A stretch of DNA of 64,000 nucleotides from Paenibacillus silvestris (GCF_009882985.1 NZ_WTUZ01000002.1:62260-126259); one strand, 5' to 3'. Counted from the first letter of the stretch, positions 18,081 through 27,987 are shown. The notes: generated by a model from the letters alone, not told the origin. Made by a program: numbers and translations.

Positions 18081-19070
18081 ATGCAACTACTCATCTTCTT
18101 TATAGCAGTACTTTTATGCATGCTATTAACACCAATTGCGAGAGTCACAGCACTGAGACTAAATATTATTGATTCCCCTAATACGAAATTGAAAACTCAC
18201 AAGGCACCTGTTCCCTATTTAGGCGGAGTGGCGATTTTCGCTGCGATAGGAATTTCTATGGCGCTTTTCATGGTGGACTCAAACATCTTCTTAAACTCCC
18301 AACAGCGTGGTTTATTGTTTAGCACCTTAATAATCTTGGTCGTAGGCTTAATTGACGACATCAAAGGAATCAGACCCGTTATCAAACTCAGCTTACAATT
18401 GTTTGCGGCTTACATCGCATGGTTTCATGGGATAAGTTTCATGTTGTTTGATCAATGGTATTTGAATATGGCAATTACGTTGATTTGGATCGCAGCCATG
18501 TCAAATGCTATCAATTTGATAGATATTATGGACGGTCTCGCCGCTGGCGTTGCTGGTATATGTGCGTTGTTTGTTGCTCTATTGCTTCACCTTTCTGGAG
18601 ATCTATTCAGTAGTACATTAATGTTTGTTCTAGCCGGTTCGTGCCTAGCATTTCTTATTTTTAATTTTAAGCCTGCAAGGATCTACATGGGGGATACCGG
18701 AAGTTTGCTGCTAGGTTTCTTACTTGCTTGTACGGTAGCACAATGGGCTAGTGGTCAACAATCCGGCCAGCATCTCATTGTACCTATTTTGATTCTCGGA
18801 GTTCCGCTATTTGAACTTTTTTTCGTATCGATACTTAGGATGAAAGCTGGGAAGTCCCCGCTTATGGGAAGTCAGGATCATTTCGCCTTAAGGCTTATTA
18901 GGATGGGGTTTTCGGTTAAAAGAACGGTCCTTCTAACCTATGCCTGCTCTGTCGCTTTTGGGGCTATTGCTTTTCTAGCTTTATTTTTTCATCGCTTTAC
19001 TTACGTTCTTGTGGCGCTTACTTTAACGGTTGTGTTCTTCCTAGCACGCAGATTGAGCCAGGTAAAATAA
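18081..19070 (+). CDS. Undecaprenyl-phosphate sugar-1-phosphate transferase (TagO/WecA/MraY family)
   Basis: A 329-residue integral membrane protein with about ten hydrophobic helices. Family blocks are present: DSPNTKLKTHKAPVPYLGG near residue 30, LIDDIKGI near 95, NAINLIDIMDGLAAG near 152 (the catalytic Asp run), and YMGDTGSLLLGF near 213. It moves a sugar-1-phosphate, usually GlcNAc-1-P, onto undecaprenyl phosphate to start wall teichoic acid or another surface glycan. The usual histidine-rich HLHH motif is replaced by GSQDHFALRL, so substrate choice may differ. An upstream TTG at 18033 is in frame, but GGAG before the ATG at 18081 is better. It heads a three-gene surface-polysaccharide unit. 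Confidence 0.88.
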   Translation: MQLLIFFIAVLLCMLLTPIARVTALRLNIIDSPNTKLKTHKAPVPYLGGVAIFAAIGISMALFMVDSNIFLNSQQRGLLFSTLIILVVGLIDDIKGIRPVIKLSLQLFAAYIAWFHGISFMLFDQWYLNMAITLIWIAAMSNAINLIDIMDGLAAGVAGICALFVALLLHLSGDLFSSTLMFVLAGSCLAFLIFNFKPARIYMGDTGSLLLGFLLACTVAQWASGQQSGQHLIVPILILGVPLFELFFVSILRMKAGKSPLMGSQDHFALRLIRMGFSVKRTVLLTYACSVAFGAIAFLALFFHRFTYVLVALTLTVVFFLARRLSQVK

Positions 19071-19099
19071 ATAAAGCTTAACTTGAGGAGTCGAACTGG

Positions 19100-20218
19100 A
19101 TGGCTAAAATTATGCTCATCGTTCCATATGCCAAGTATTACTTGAACTTTTACTGGGATCTTATAGAGTCCTTAGTGCAAGATGGGCATAGTGTGACGGC
19201 GGTGGCACCAGATACGGGAGTGGAAAGTGCTTTGGCTTCTATAGGTGTGAGGTTTATTCAAACCCCGATAAAGAATACAGGGCTAAATCCGTTTTACGAT
19301 ATACGCAGCGTTTTCTATTTGACCCGAATTTTACGGAGCGAGCGTCCGGATATCATTTGCTGCTACTCCATCAAGCCTATACTTTATGGCTCTTTGGCCG
19401 CTCGAATTACTAGAAGCAAAAGGTTATATGTGACTGTTACAGGGTTAGGCTATTTGTTTACAGGACGAACATGGAAGCAGCGGTTGCTGTTACCTTTTGT
19501 CACAACCTTTTATCGTTTTGCTTTTCAGCATTGTGAAGGGGCTTTTTTCGAGAACCCGGATGATTTGCGGTTATTTAAACAGCTTGGCTTGATCAAACAG
19601 GACAATACGACAATTATTAATGGCTCGGGTGTTAATCTTGATAAATTTACAATGAAAGCAACTCGCCCGGCTCAGGCCGAAGTACCCTTAACTTTTATAC
19701 TCATAGCAAGGATGATTAAGGACAAAGGAATTTACGAATACGTCGAGGCGGCGAGGATTTTGAAGACCAAGTATCCTGATGTACATATGTGCCTCTTAGG
19801 ACCCTTTGACTCGAATCCGAGCTCGATCAACAAATCTCAAGTCACGAAATGGATGGAAGAAGGCGCCGTCAGTTATCTGGGGGAGGCCGTGGATGTACGT
19901 CCTTACTTAAGGAATTCCAATATTTTTGTTTTACCGTCATATCGCGAAGGCACACCCAAATCCACCCTAGAAGCGATGGCAATGGGACTGCCTATTATAA
20001 CGACGGATGTACCTGGTTGCCGAGAGACGGTCATTCAAGGATTTAACGGGCTGATCGTCCCGGTGAAGAATGGGGGAGCGCTCGCCGCAGCGATGGAACG
20101 TTTTATCCTGAACCCACAAATGGCAGAAGTCATGGGAGCAAACAGTAGAGAGTTGGCGGCGTCTAAGTATGATGTTCGTAAGGTAATCGGGCAAGTGCGG
20201 GGTACTATACAGATTTAG
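19100..20218 (+). CDS. Family 4 glycosyltransferase
   Basis: A 372-residue GT-B glycosyltransferase. The N-terminal domain has MLIVPYAKYYLNFYWDLIESL and the acceptor-side VTVTGLGYLFTG segment. The C-terminal nucleotide-sugar domain has ILIARMIKDKGIYEYVEAA and the E-x7-E motif in SYREGTPKSTLEAMAMGLP. It resembles PglA-type transferases that add the second sugar to a lipid-linked intermediate, which fits a gene placed 29 bases after a TagO/WecA-like enzyme. It acts at the inner face of the membrane. The last few residues (after KYDVRK) diverge from the family pattern, but the overall length is normal. Specificity is not readable. Confidence 0.86.
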   Translation: MAKIMLIVPYAKYYLNFYWDLIESLVQDGHSVTAVAPDTGVESALASIGVRFIQTPIKNTGLNPFYDIRSVFYLTRILRSERPDIICCYSIKPILYGSLAARITRSKRLYVTVTGLGYLFTGRTWKQRLLLPFVTTFYRFAFQHCEGAFFENPDDLRLFKQLGLIKQDNTTIINGSGVNLDKFTMKATRPAQAEVPLTFILIARMIKDKGIYEYVEAARILKTKYPDVHMCLLGPFDSNPSSINKSQVTKWMEEGAVSYLGEAVDVRPYLRNSNIFVLPSYREGTPKSTLEAMAMGLPIITTDVPGCRETVIQGFNGLIVPVKNGGALAAAMERFILNPQMAEVMGANSRELAASKYDVRKVIGQVRGTIQI

Positions 20219-20235
20219 TAGAAAAGGGGAAGAAC

Positions 20236-21513
20236 ATGTCCATTTACATCATCGGAGCTGGGGTTACCGGATTGTCATTCGCGTCGGCAATAGGAGGCGG
20301 GACTGTGCTGGAGAGGGCTCCAGAGTTAGGAGGGAAAGCTTCCTCGTATTCTGTTCATACATCCGTCGGCAAATTCACTTTCGATATAGGGGGACACTGG
20401 TTTCATCTTCAGAATGCGCCCAAAGTCATGCAATTACTGGAGGGCCTTCCTCTTAAGAAACATGTACGCCGAGCATTCGTATATTGGGATGAGGAGTGGT
20501 TTGATTTCCCGATCCAGCAGAGTTACAGAACACATCCCGACAGTCGTCTGGTCGATCAAATTGAGCACGAACTAGCTGCCGTTGAGAACGAAGCTGCAAT
20601 TAGGAGTCATAACTACCTGAATTATTCGGACATGCTGCTCAATTCCTATGGACCAACCTTATTTGAGCATTTCTTTAGAGATTATAACGTGAAAATGTAT
20701 GGCGTACCGAATCTCTCCCAGATCCAAATCGGCAAATATGAAAAGGTCAGAAATGTTCGCACGAACCAGAGCATAGAGGGTTATAATCATTACTTTTACT
20801 ATCCGCAAGGTAATTTAGGGGCATCGGAGATTCCTAAGCACTTGGCCAAAAATAAGCAAATCCGATATAATTCCCACGTACAATCGATAAATTTGAATAA
20901 AAGAACCATGACCATAAATAATCAGGTCTCGTCTTGGGAAACAATTGTTTCGACTATTCCACTGCCTAAATTGATAGATACCATCGCCGATGTCGATAGT
21001 GAGATTGCTCATTTATCCCAGGAATTGCAATCGAGTAGAGGGTTAATTATCAATATGGGCGTTAAAAGAAATCCGATGCATGCCAACAAAAGCTGGATTT
21101 ATATATCCGATCTGAAGTATCGTTTTTACAGAATCGGTTTCTATAGTAATGTTGAATCCGAAATGGCGCCTAGTGGCTATAGCTCCATGTATGTAGAATG
21201 CTCGCCGCTGTATTTTAAGAACCAGCATGAGGCTTTGAACTTAGTGCCGGAAGTCATAAATGACCTGATTGAGATCGGTATTATTGAGGATAAACGGGAT
21301 ATCATGACCTTAAAGCCAATCTATTTGGAGCATAATTACTGTTTGCCGGATATTGAGGTCACTACTCACATTCAAAACTACTTGCGGCAACATGGCATCT
21401 ACAGTATTGGCAGGTACGGAAGCTGGCATTGGTCTAGTCAGCACGAGGATATGCAGCAGGCGATTAGTCTGGCTGAGGAGTTGGGCGCATATCAAATTCT
21501 GGGAATTTATTAG
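20236..21513 (+). CDS. FAD/NAD(P)-binding amine-oxidase-like protein
   Basis: A 425-residue flavoprotein with a dinucleotide-binding N-terminus, IYIIGAGVTGLSFASAIGGG, then ERAPELGGKASS and GGHWFHLQN. The overall plan resembles protoporphyrinogen-oxidase and UDP-galactopyranose-mutase-like proteins often found in polysaccharide clusters. A C-terminal flavin-contact block is YSIGRYGSWHWSSQHEDMQQA. It lies 17 bases after the glycosyltransferase and ends at a strong terminator, so it probably modifies a sugar of the same glycan. The precise reaction is unknown; mutase activity is one option. Confidence 0.8.
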   Translation: MSIYIIGAGVTGLSFASAIGGGTVLERAPELGGKASSYSVHTSVGKFTFDIGGHWFHLQNAPKVMQLLEGLPLKKHVRRAFVYWDEEWFDFPIQQSYRTHPDSRLVDQIEHELAAVENEAAIRSHNYLNYSDMLLNSYGPTLFEHFFRDYNVKMYGVPNLSQIQIGKYEKVRNVRTNQSIEGYNHYFYYPQGNLGASEIPKHLAKNKQIRYNSHVQSINLNKRTMTINNQVSSWETIVSTIPLPKLIDTIADVDSEIAHLSQELQSSRGLIINMGVKRNPMHANKSWIYISDLKYRFYRIGFYSNVESEMAPSGYSSMYVECSPLYFKNQHEALNLVPEVINDLIEIGIIEDKRDIMTLKPIYLEHNYCLPDIEVTTHIQNYLRQHGIYSIGRYGSWHWSSQHEDMQQAISLAEELGAYQILGIY

Positions 21514-21584
21514 GGTTACAACGAATCTCGACTGAAGCTCTGTCCTAAATAAATGCTGACTGAAAAGTAATGGATCTATAATTA

Positions 21585-21628
21585 AAAAGAAACGACTAGT
21601 ACCCAAAGGGGAACTAGTCGTTTCTTTT
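21585..21628. terminator. Terminator of the surface-glycan unit
   Basis: A 16-bp perfect stem (AAAAGAAACGACTAGT with ACTAGTCGTTTCTTTT) around a 12-nt loop; the A and T ends allow both directions. Confidence 0.88.
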
Positions 21629-21743
21629 GGTATCAATTCATCAAACCCCTCTTGCATAGCAAGTTGTATTTATTATGATATCAATGCAGTTTCTAGTTTG
21701 GATTTAATGGTATAATGTACCAATTGGGATGGTGAGGTTAGTT

Positions 21744-21803
21744 ATGAAAATCAAATTGATCATTAAAAAGGCGGCCAAGGACATTGAAATTCAAATTCAA
21801 TAA
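21744..21803 (+). CDS. Possible 19-residue leader peptide
   Basis: ATG at 21744 with GGTGAGG 7 bases upstream opens a 19-codon frame (MKIKLIIKKAAKDIEIQIQ). It ends inside the start of the following 85-residue frame, so the two could be translationally coupled. It is short and has no known family. Confidence 0.3.
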   Translation: MKIKLIIKKAAKDIEIQIQ

Positions 21804-22041
21804 TAATCCTGTATGGTTTAATATAGTCATTGCTCTAACTGTAATCATTCAGATCATTGGATTGTATCATGTACAAAACCAATACTATCGAAGCTTAGGC
21901 CAATTTACTATGGCTATTTTTTGTATTTCTTACTCGATTAAAGAAAGAAAAACCAATCTATTTTATGCTTTGTTTTTTTGTATCATCGCTATTGTCTTTC
22001 TTTATTTATCATGGAGTACTCTACAACTTCCACAAAAATAA
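21784..22041 (+). CDS. Small membrane protein
   Basis: An 85-residue hydrophobic protein that would start with TTG. Three membrane segments are visible: IVIALTVIIQIIGLY, FTMAIFCISYSI, and LFYALFFCIIAIVFLYLSW. The start has no ATG and only a weak purine site, but an upstream 19-codon frame overlaps it and could deliver ribosomes. It is followed closely by another small membrane protein. No family recognised. Confidence 0.5.
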   Translation: MKFKFNNNPVWFNIVIALTVIIQIIGLYHVQNQYYRSLGQFTMAIFCISYSIKERKTNLFYALFFCIIAIVFLYLSWSTLQLPQK

Positions 22042-22067
22042 AGATGCAAGAAAGAGAGGTTTGAGAG

Positions 22068-22250
22068 ATGAGCTATTCATTTTCATTAATAACAGCTTTA
22101 ATGCAAGTAATTTCCTTGTTAATAGCCGTATTGCTGATCGTTGCGTTGATTAGTGGCATAAGGTACTTTAGCTGGAAGAAGAAACATGATGTTGAAATGG
22201 CAACGAAGCTTGATAAGGTTATAGAATTGCTTGGTAAGGATGCCTGTTGA
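22068..22250 (+). CDS. Small membrane protein, DUF4083-like
   Basis: A 60-residue protein with one N-terminal membrane helix (LMQVISLLIAVLLIVALISG) and a basic, then amphipathic tail ending in KLDKVIELLGKD. This plan and the tail resemble small Firmicutes DUF4083 proteins. GAGAGG precedes the ATG. It is 26 bases after the previous membrane-protein gene and ends before a terminator. Function unknown. Confidence 0.65.
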   Translation: MSYSFSLITALMQVISLLIAVLLIVALISGIRYFSWKKKHDVEMATKLDKVIELLGKDAC

Positions 22251-22284
22251 CCTGTATCGTGTAATAGGTCTCTACATATCAAAA

Positions 22285-22313
22285 CCCAGCCTTCATGAGG
22301 GCTGGGCTCTTTG
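22285..22313 (+). terminator. Terminator after the small membrane proteins
   Basis: CCCAGCC/GGCTGGG stem with an 8-nt loop and a short T-rich tail. The rest of the 410-base gap to 22661 holds the leader element at 22457 and nothing else I can support. Confidence 0.7.
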
Positions 22314-22456
22314 TCTATGCGCGGCACCGGTATCTATCACTTTTAATTGTCCTGCTACGCTTATATTTTCAAACAAGTGCATATATAGTTATATCCCTCC
22401 ATATTAAACCCTCTTTTTCTATTATGTAGCAGTATCATCACTAATTTAACAATTGA

Positions 22457-22518
22457 TTATTAAATTTGGATAAAGGCAGAGGGGAATTCCTCCTTCTGGC
22501 GAAGTCATTAGACTTAGG
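22457..22518 (+). repeat. Leader element copy 2
   Basis: Aligns without gaps to copy 1 (about 46 of 61 positions identical by eye): TTATTAAATTT, then GAGG-N6-CCTC, then CGAAGTCATTAGACTT with the same AAGTC/GACTT inverted repeat. It lies about 145 bases upstream of the gene at 22661. Confidence 0.65.
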
Positions 22519-22660
22519 GGTAAAAAGTCTGAAGTACTGCTCGGTTAATACCAGATAAAGGGTTACATATGAAGGTTAGAAAAGTCGTACTGATTAGCCC
22601 AAACTATATATAATTCCAACAGACAATATTGCCCGACCTTACGGCAGAAAGGGAATCGCA

Positions 22661-23080
22661 ATGAGAATATATTTTACCGTAAAAAGCGTCGGCAAAAGAA
22701 AGCCCTTCTTAACAAAGAAGGAATACATCCTCTCCTCCGCACCAAGTACTCTCAGAGAGTTGATTACCGAAATCGTCGCTCATCACGTACGAGAATACAA
22801 GGAGCGAGCGGAGGAAAGCCAGCTCATAGCATTTCTATCAGAAGAAGAAATTAGCACGAAAGCGACCCAAGGGAAAGTAGGTTTTGGCTCCAAGTATGAT
22901 GATAGGCAGGCGAACGAAGAAGCATCCATTCAAACGGCTCTTTTAGCTTTCGAGGACGGGTTGTACCGGGTGTTCCTGCATGAAGAAGAGGTGTCGGAAC
23001 TGAGTTCCAAGATTGACTTTCAGGATGGGGATGACATCACGTTTATTAAATTTACGATGCTATCTGGAAGACTATGGTGA
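22661..23080 (+). CDS. Hypothetical protein with possible beta-grasp fold
   Basis: A 139-residue protein. It begins with a beta-hairpin-like MRIYFTVKSVGKRKPF, then a helix (LRELITEIVAHHVREYKER), and ends with VFLHEEEVSELSSKIDFQDGDDITFIKFTMLSGRLW-type strands. This order, and the DGDxITFI step near the end, is what ThiS/MoaD-like beta-grasp proteins show, although the C-terminus lacks the diglycine. That is pattern reading, not a match to a family I can name. It lies 14 bases before the giant DUF4132-like gene and shares its leader element, so the two products probably act together. Confidence 0.6.
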   Translation: MRIYFTVKSVGKRKPFLTKKEYILSSAPSTLRELITEIVAHHVREYKERAEESQLIAFLSEEEISTKATQGKVGFGSKYDDRQANEEASIQTALLAFEDGLYRVFLHEEEVSELSSKIDFQDGDDITFIKFTMLSGRLW

Positions 23081-23094
23081 TGGAGGGGATTTAG

Positions 23095-26000
23095 TTGTTA
23101 TCTATTCAAAGGGAAGATGAAGAAGCCAAGCAACTGGAACAAATAATAGTTGAGAAATTGGACAAGGAGCCTAGAGAAAGGCGTTTGAACTATCAAGAGA
23201 TCGGTGCACTTCTCGATCATATTCATGCGCAAAGAGCAGGCGATGCTTATTTTGCCCCTTTCATTTCTATCCTCCAACAAAAGGCCGGTGACTATCCCGC
23301 TGAGATCATGCGCTACTTATCCACACATATTACTGAGTACCCCTACAGCGTTGGGTATTATCGCAGGCCATTTCGTACGAAGAACCCTCGTGTTCATGTG
23401 GAAAATATGGTTCGCAAGCTATTTGCCCTCTACGATCTCACTAGGACCAACTTCTCGCTTATAGAGTACCTCACGACACAAGTCAACCAAATTGATAGTT
23501 CGATGGTTTCCTATATACTTGCTTATGAACTAGATCATAACAATCGTGAAGTGTTCGATGCGCTTAAGGAGATTATATTTGGAGATAACAATACGGCCCT
23601 GCTGAATCGGGCTATGATACGTGGCATTTTCGTCAGTCATCAAGAAGAGGCCCATCAAATGCTTGGCCAGATGCTGATCGCCGCGAGACTGCAGGAGGGT
23701 TTGCGCCAAAGTATCGTTGAGTCCATGGATGAGGGCACGATTGAGGCTTTTATCTATTTCCTGAAAATTATTATCGACAATGACTTCATCCGGTATAGTT
23801 CGGTGATTCGAGCACTGGATATATGGACAGGACTTGCACTTGAAGCGGCTAATACTAGGGTCGTCAAGCAATGCATCGAGTATGCTCATACCAGCTTGAA
23901 CGATGAGGATCTGTGCCAGGAGTGGTCGGAGAGTAAGGATGTCCATAAGCTGTATTTCTCCCTCTGGGCTACGGCTGTCAGAGAAGAGGGGAGTCTACAT
24001 GACCTAATCCGGCACATTATGGAAAATGGGGCTACCCACCAACAAATCGCAGCTCAATACTTCTTGTCACAAAGTCAGAATGATGAGGTTCGTTTTTTCC
24101 TTTCCGTTCCCTATATAGCTCAATCCGATTTGGAGCTGCAGTCGCTTGTCATTACCAATTATGTGTATAAGTGGTCAAGCATATGGAGAGGTCATCTGGA
24201 TTATGACGCTATCAAGAATAAGCCAATCGTCGAACGAGTCGCCATGTTAGAGGGGAAAGAGGAGAGGGTCAGGCAATTCGAGCTATTTAAAATCATGCTG
24301 ATCCAAATGCCGAAACTTGAGGTGGCAGAAAAGTCGAGGGTTTTTGAATGGATGGGATACTCTCACTCCACGGATGCAATCGCGAATAAGATGCTTTATC
24401 TCGCGGCTTATGATCTGGATGCTGATATGATCGCTCAGATGATTAGCCTTAAAGATCGGGTCAGTCCCGACCTTCGTGGTGCTCTGATTCGCTCCTTTAC
24501 GAGCGATGTAACCAACTCTGTGCAAAGACAATATTTGTTTGATTCCTTATCGGACAAGAGTGTATCCAATCGAGAAGCGGCGTTAACTAGAGTTGGCGAA
24601 ATGAAGCTTACACCGCTGGATGCTGAGATGATTCATGGGCTTTTGAAATTAAAGACTGGAGCCCTTCGGCAAAGCGCAATCATAATTCTTCTTAAGCAGG
24701 AGTTGGAGCAGCTTGACCATTCCATCGAAACGCTACTCGATAGCCCAGCTGAGCTGCAGCGTCTAGGCGCATTGGAAATGCTCTGTGTGTTGAAGGAGGA
24801 TGACGAGCGAGCTGACCAATTTGAGCGGGTAAAGGCTCATATTGCCTCTATCAAGGAGCCTTCGGATAAAGAGCGTACGCTGATCGATCGTTTGCTGCTG
24901 AAGGAGCAGAAGGGTCTCCATAACGGATTCGGTTTATTCGACCCCAATAGGGAGCAGGAACTCTACAAGCTACCGGACTATCCAGATGTTCGCGTAAAAG
25001 ACTTTTTTGATATGCCGTTTGATAAGGTCAAAGCATTTCTACAAGGTTTATCTGATTTGGTCCATAAACATCGGGAATTTGAATATGTCGTGGAAAGGTA
25101 TGCTGGCAGTAAGGAGAATAATCTGCTGGGAGCAAGGTTGTATCGCCTGAATGGGTATCAGAAGCAAGAGCATGAAAAGACACATCTGGAAGGATATCCG
25201 CTTGCAGAAGTATGGGAGCGTTACTTAGAAGATAACGCGTGTATACCTCGAGAACTTGCTCAGATCACTTTTTATTTTGCAACAGAAGGCCTTTATAAGT
25301 ACTTTACAAGTAAATTGGAGAGCTGGGAGATAAGTCGCTATAAGTCATTGGAAGGGTGGGGGAAGGACTTCTTATCGGAATTGTATCCGATGGATACAAT
25401 CCTTGCTTTCTATAAATTTATTGAGGACCTGCCATACCTCCAACAAGTTCGGCAAATCCTTTTTGCCTACTTCCATGATAGTGATACGGAAGAACGGTTC
25501 TCTATGTCCAGCAAAATTTTAAATAAAATCTTCACCGCTTTACTGAAAATGGAGTTAGAGGAAAACTCCCATGCGTGGTCTATCCTTTCATCACCATGGA
25601 GCTCTTGGTCAGGCAGTCTTATTTATGATGATCATTCGTTCATTGAGTATTTCGCTATGATGCTGAATCTCGATAGGCTTACTCTTTATGATAATTTTCA
25701 CCCAGAGCTACACGAGTTTGTTAGAGCACATAATTTAGGACTCATTCATGATGATGAACTTTATGAAGAACTCATGACCCGAAATCGAAGAAGTCAACAG
25801 CGTATTAGAACGATCACCGAGAAAAGGGTGGATTTCGTGAATCAACATCCCTCGATCCAGCGGTTTAAGGAGAAAGTCCTCTCCGTGATCCTCGAATTGG
25901 AACTGAATCGTGGTGAATTACCAACGGATGTATCAGACCTAGCGATGGGAATCACTTATTATGAGGGAATCGAATATTTCATTGCGATTCTATCTGCCCT

Positions 26001-27978
26001 TGATCAGGATACGTTTGTGCGCGGATATATTTATGGCAGTCGGACTAAGAAGGAAGCACTTAGCTATCTCCTTCGCGTCTGTCATCCGAAAGAAGGCGAC
26101 GATGCCCGGAAGCTGGCAGAAATGCTGAAAGGGAAGCGTATCTCGGAGAAGCGGCTGCTAGAGGCAGCGATGTACGCCCCGCAATGGATCGAGCTTGTAT
26201 CCGAGCATTTGGAGTGGAATGGACTGCGAAGCGCCGCGTGGTACTTCCATGCCCATGTGAATGACAGCTTCTCGGCAGAAAAAGAAACGATAGTCGCCCA
26301 CTATTCACCGATCTCGCCAGTTGAATTCAACGATGGTGCATTAGATATCCGTTGGTTCATGGAAGCTTATCAGGAATTGGGCGAGCAACGATTCGACGTG
26401 CTGTATCAATGTGCCAAGTATATTTCGGCAGGGGCCAATCACCGCAGATCACAGCTATTCGCGGATGCTGTTCTTGGCAAGTTGGACCTGAACGAAATCC
26501 GGGGTTCTGTGGAGGCTAAGCGGAATAAAGACCATTTACTATGTTACAGCTTAATTCCAATCGGCCAAGATCAAGACCGGGATGTGCTCGGCAGATATGA
26601 GTATATTCAACAATTTCTCAAAGAGAGTAAGAAATTCGGTGCGCAACGTAGTGCAAGCGAAGCAAAAGCAGCAGCTATTGCCCTCGATAATTTATCCCGC
26701 AACGCAGGGTACCAAGATGTAATTCGGCTCAAATGGGATATGGAAGCGCGCAAAATGGAAGAGATCCTTCATCTTCTCGAACCGATGGCGATTGAGGATA
26801 TTGAGGTGAAGCTCGTTATCGACGATTCAGGTCGCGCTGACATGGAGGTGGTTAAGCAAGGTAAGATACTGAAATCTTTGCCGTCCAAGTACAGCAAGCA
26901 CCCGTATATTGTTTCTTTAAAAGAAAGCATCGCTAGTTTAAGGGATCAATATAAACGGGCGAAGAGCGAGTTCGAGAAATGTATGGAATCGGAAAGCACT
27001 TTTACCTATACAGAGCTTATGAATTTAATGAAGAATCCTACGATTGCTCCGCTTCTTCGCACACTTGTCTTTAAAGCTGGTGACAGATTCGGGTTCTATG
27101 AAAACGGTCAATTAGTCAGTGTTGATGACGATGAAACCTATGCTTTGTCCACAGAGGATATCCTTTGCATTGCGCACCCCCTCCATCTGTACAAAAGTGC
27201 GGAATGGAGCCTGTACCAGAAGTTCCTTTTTGATAAACAAGTGAAGCAGCCTTTCAAACAAGTATTTAGAGAACTGTATTTGCCAAACAAAGATGAGCTC
27301 GACAGCGGTACTGTTTCGAAACGCTACGCTGGCCATCAGATTCAGCCGAAGCGGGCAGCTGCTCTATTGAAAACGCGTCTTTGGACTGTTAGTTATGAAG
27401 AGGGATTGCAGAAGGTCTATCATAAGGAGAATATCATTGCTCAGGTGTATGCCTTAGCGGACTGGTTCTCTCCTTCTGATATCGAGGCGCCTACGCTTGA
27501 GACTGTATCGTTTATAGATCGCAAGACATATAAGCCGCTTGAACTTAGCAGTATTCCTGGCATTATCTTCTCGGAAATTATGCGAGATGTGGATTTGGTC
27601 GTGAGTACAGCGCACGCTGGAGGTGTTGATCCTGAGGCGAGCCTAACAACGATTGAACTTCGAAAAGCAATTGTCACTGAATCTTTGAGGCTTATGAAGA
27701 TTACGAATGTACGTCTAGAAGGGAACTTTGCCCGAATTGCAGGTACTCTTGGCGAATACGGAGTTCACCTTGGAAGCGGTACGGTGCAGAAGCAGGCTGC
27801 TGGTACTCTGTATATACTACCAGTGCATTCCCAGCATCGCGGCAAGTTATTCCTACCGTTTATGGATGAAGACCCCAAGACATCAGAGATCCTGTCCAAA
27901 ATCGTCATTCTAGCGCAAGATACGAAAATCAAAGATCCACATATTCTAGACCAGCTTAATGGGATACAGCACGTTTAA
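23095..27978 (+). CDS. Giant DUF4132-like protein
   Basis: A 1627-residue soluble protein that starts with TTG behind a GGAGGGG site. The first 700 residues are helical and read like degenerate HEAT repeats (for example LRGALIRSFTSDVTNSVQRQ and AALTRVGEMKLTPLDAEMI). The C-terminal 500 residues have the DUF4132/MolR-YehI-like plan: IKLKWDMEARKME-type region, RAAALLKTRLWTVSYEEG, YALADWFSPSDIEAPTLETV, and a last domain with ARIAGTLGEYGVHLGSGTV. Relatives occur near molybdate genes in E. coli (MolR), but their role is unproven. No catalytic motif is visible to me. It ends at a terminator. Confidence 0.72.
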   Translation: MLSIQREDEEAKQLEQIIVEKLDKEPRERRLNYQEIGALLDHIHAQRAGDAYFAPFISILQQKAGDYPAEIMRYLSTHITEYPYSVGYYRRPFRTKNPRVHVENMVRKLFALYDLTRTNFSLIEYLTTQVNQIDSSMVSYILAYELDHNNREVFDALKEIIFGDNNTALLNRAMIRGIFVSHQEEAHQMLGQMLIAARLQEGLRQSIVESMDEGTIEAFIYFLKIIIDNDFIRYSSVIRALDIWTGLALEAANTRVVKQCIEYAHTSLNDEDLCQEWSESKDVHKLYFSLWATAVREEGSLHDLIRHIMENGATHQQIAAQYFLSQSQNDEVRFFLSVPYIAQSDLELQSLVITNYVYKWSSIWRGHLDYDAIKNKPIVERVAMLEGKEERVRQFELFKIMLIQMPKLEVAEKSRVFEWMGYSHSTDAIANKMLYLAAYDLDADMIAQMISLKDRVSPDLRGALIRSFTSDVTNSVQRQYLFDSLSDKSVSNREAALTRVGEMKLTPLDAEMIHGLLKLKTGALRQSAIIILLKQELEQLDHSIETLLDSPAELQRLGALEMLCVLKEDDERADQFERVKAHIASIKEPSDKERTLIDRLLLKEQKGLHNGFGLFDPNREQELYKLPDYPDVRVKDFFDMPFDKVKAFLQGLSDLVHKHREFEYVVERYAGSKENNLLGARLYRLNGYQKQEHEKTHLEGYPLAEVWERYLEDNACIPRELAQITFYFATEGLYKYFTSKLESWEISRYKSLEGWGKDFLSELYPMDTILAFYKFIEDLPYLQQVRQILFAYFHDSDTEERFSMSSKILNKIFTALLKMELEENSHAWSILSSPWSSWSGSLIYDDHSFIEYFAMMLNLDRLTLYDNFHPELHEFVRAHNLGLIHDDELYEELMTRNRRSQQRIRTITEKRVDFVNQHPSIQRFKEKVLSVILELELNRGELPTDVSDLAMGITYYEGIEYFIAILSALDQDTFVRGYIYGSRTKKEALSYLLRVCHPKEGDDARKLAEMLKGKRISEKRLLEAAMYAPQWIELVSEHLEWNGLRSAAWYFHAHVNDSFSAEKETIVAHYSPISPVEFNDGALDIRWFMEAYQELGEQRFDVLYQCAKYISAGANHRRSQLFADAVLGKLDLNEIRGSVEAKRNKDHLLCYSLIPIGQDQDRDVLGRYEYIQQFLKESKKFGAQRSASEAKAAAIALDNLSRNAGYQDVIRLKWDMEARKMEEILHLLEPMAIEDIEVKLVIDDSGRADMEVVKQGKILKSLPSKYSKHPYIVSLKESIASLRDQYKRAKSEFEKCMESESTFTYTELMNLMKNPTIAPLLRTLVFKAGDRFGFYENGQLVSVDDDETYALSTEDILCIAHPLHLYKSAEWSLYQKFLFDKQVKQPFKQVFRELYLPNKDELDSGTVSKRYAGHQIQPKRAAALLKTRLWTVSYEEGLQKVYHKENIIAQVYALADWFSPSDIEAPTLETVSFIDRKTYKPLELSSIPGIIFSEIMRDVDLVVSTAHAGGVDPEASLTTIELRKAIVTESLRLMKITNVRLEGNFARIAGTLGEYGVHLGSGTVQKQAAGTLYILPVHSQHRGKLFLPFMDEDPKTSEILSKIVILAQDTKIKDPHILDQLNGIQHV

Positions 27979-27987
27979 GAAACCGCG

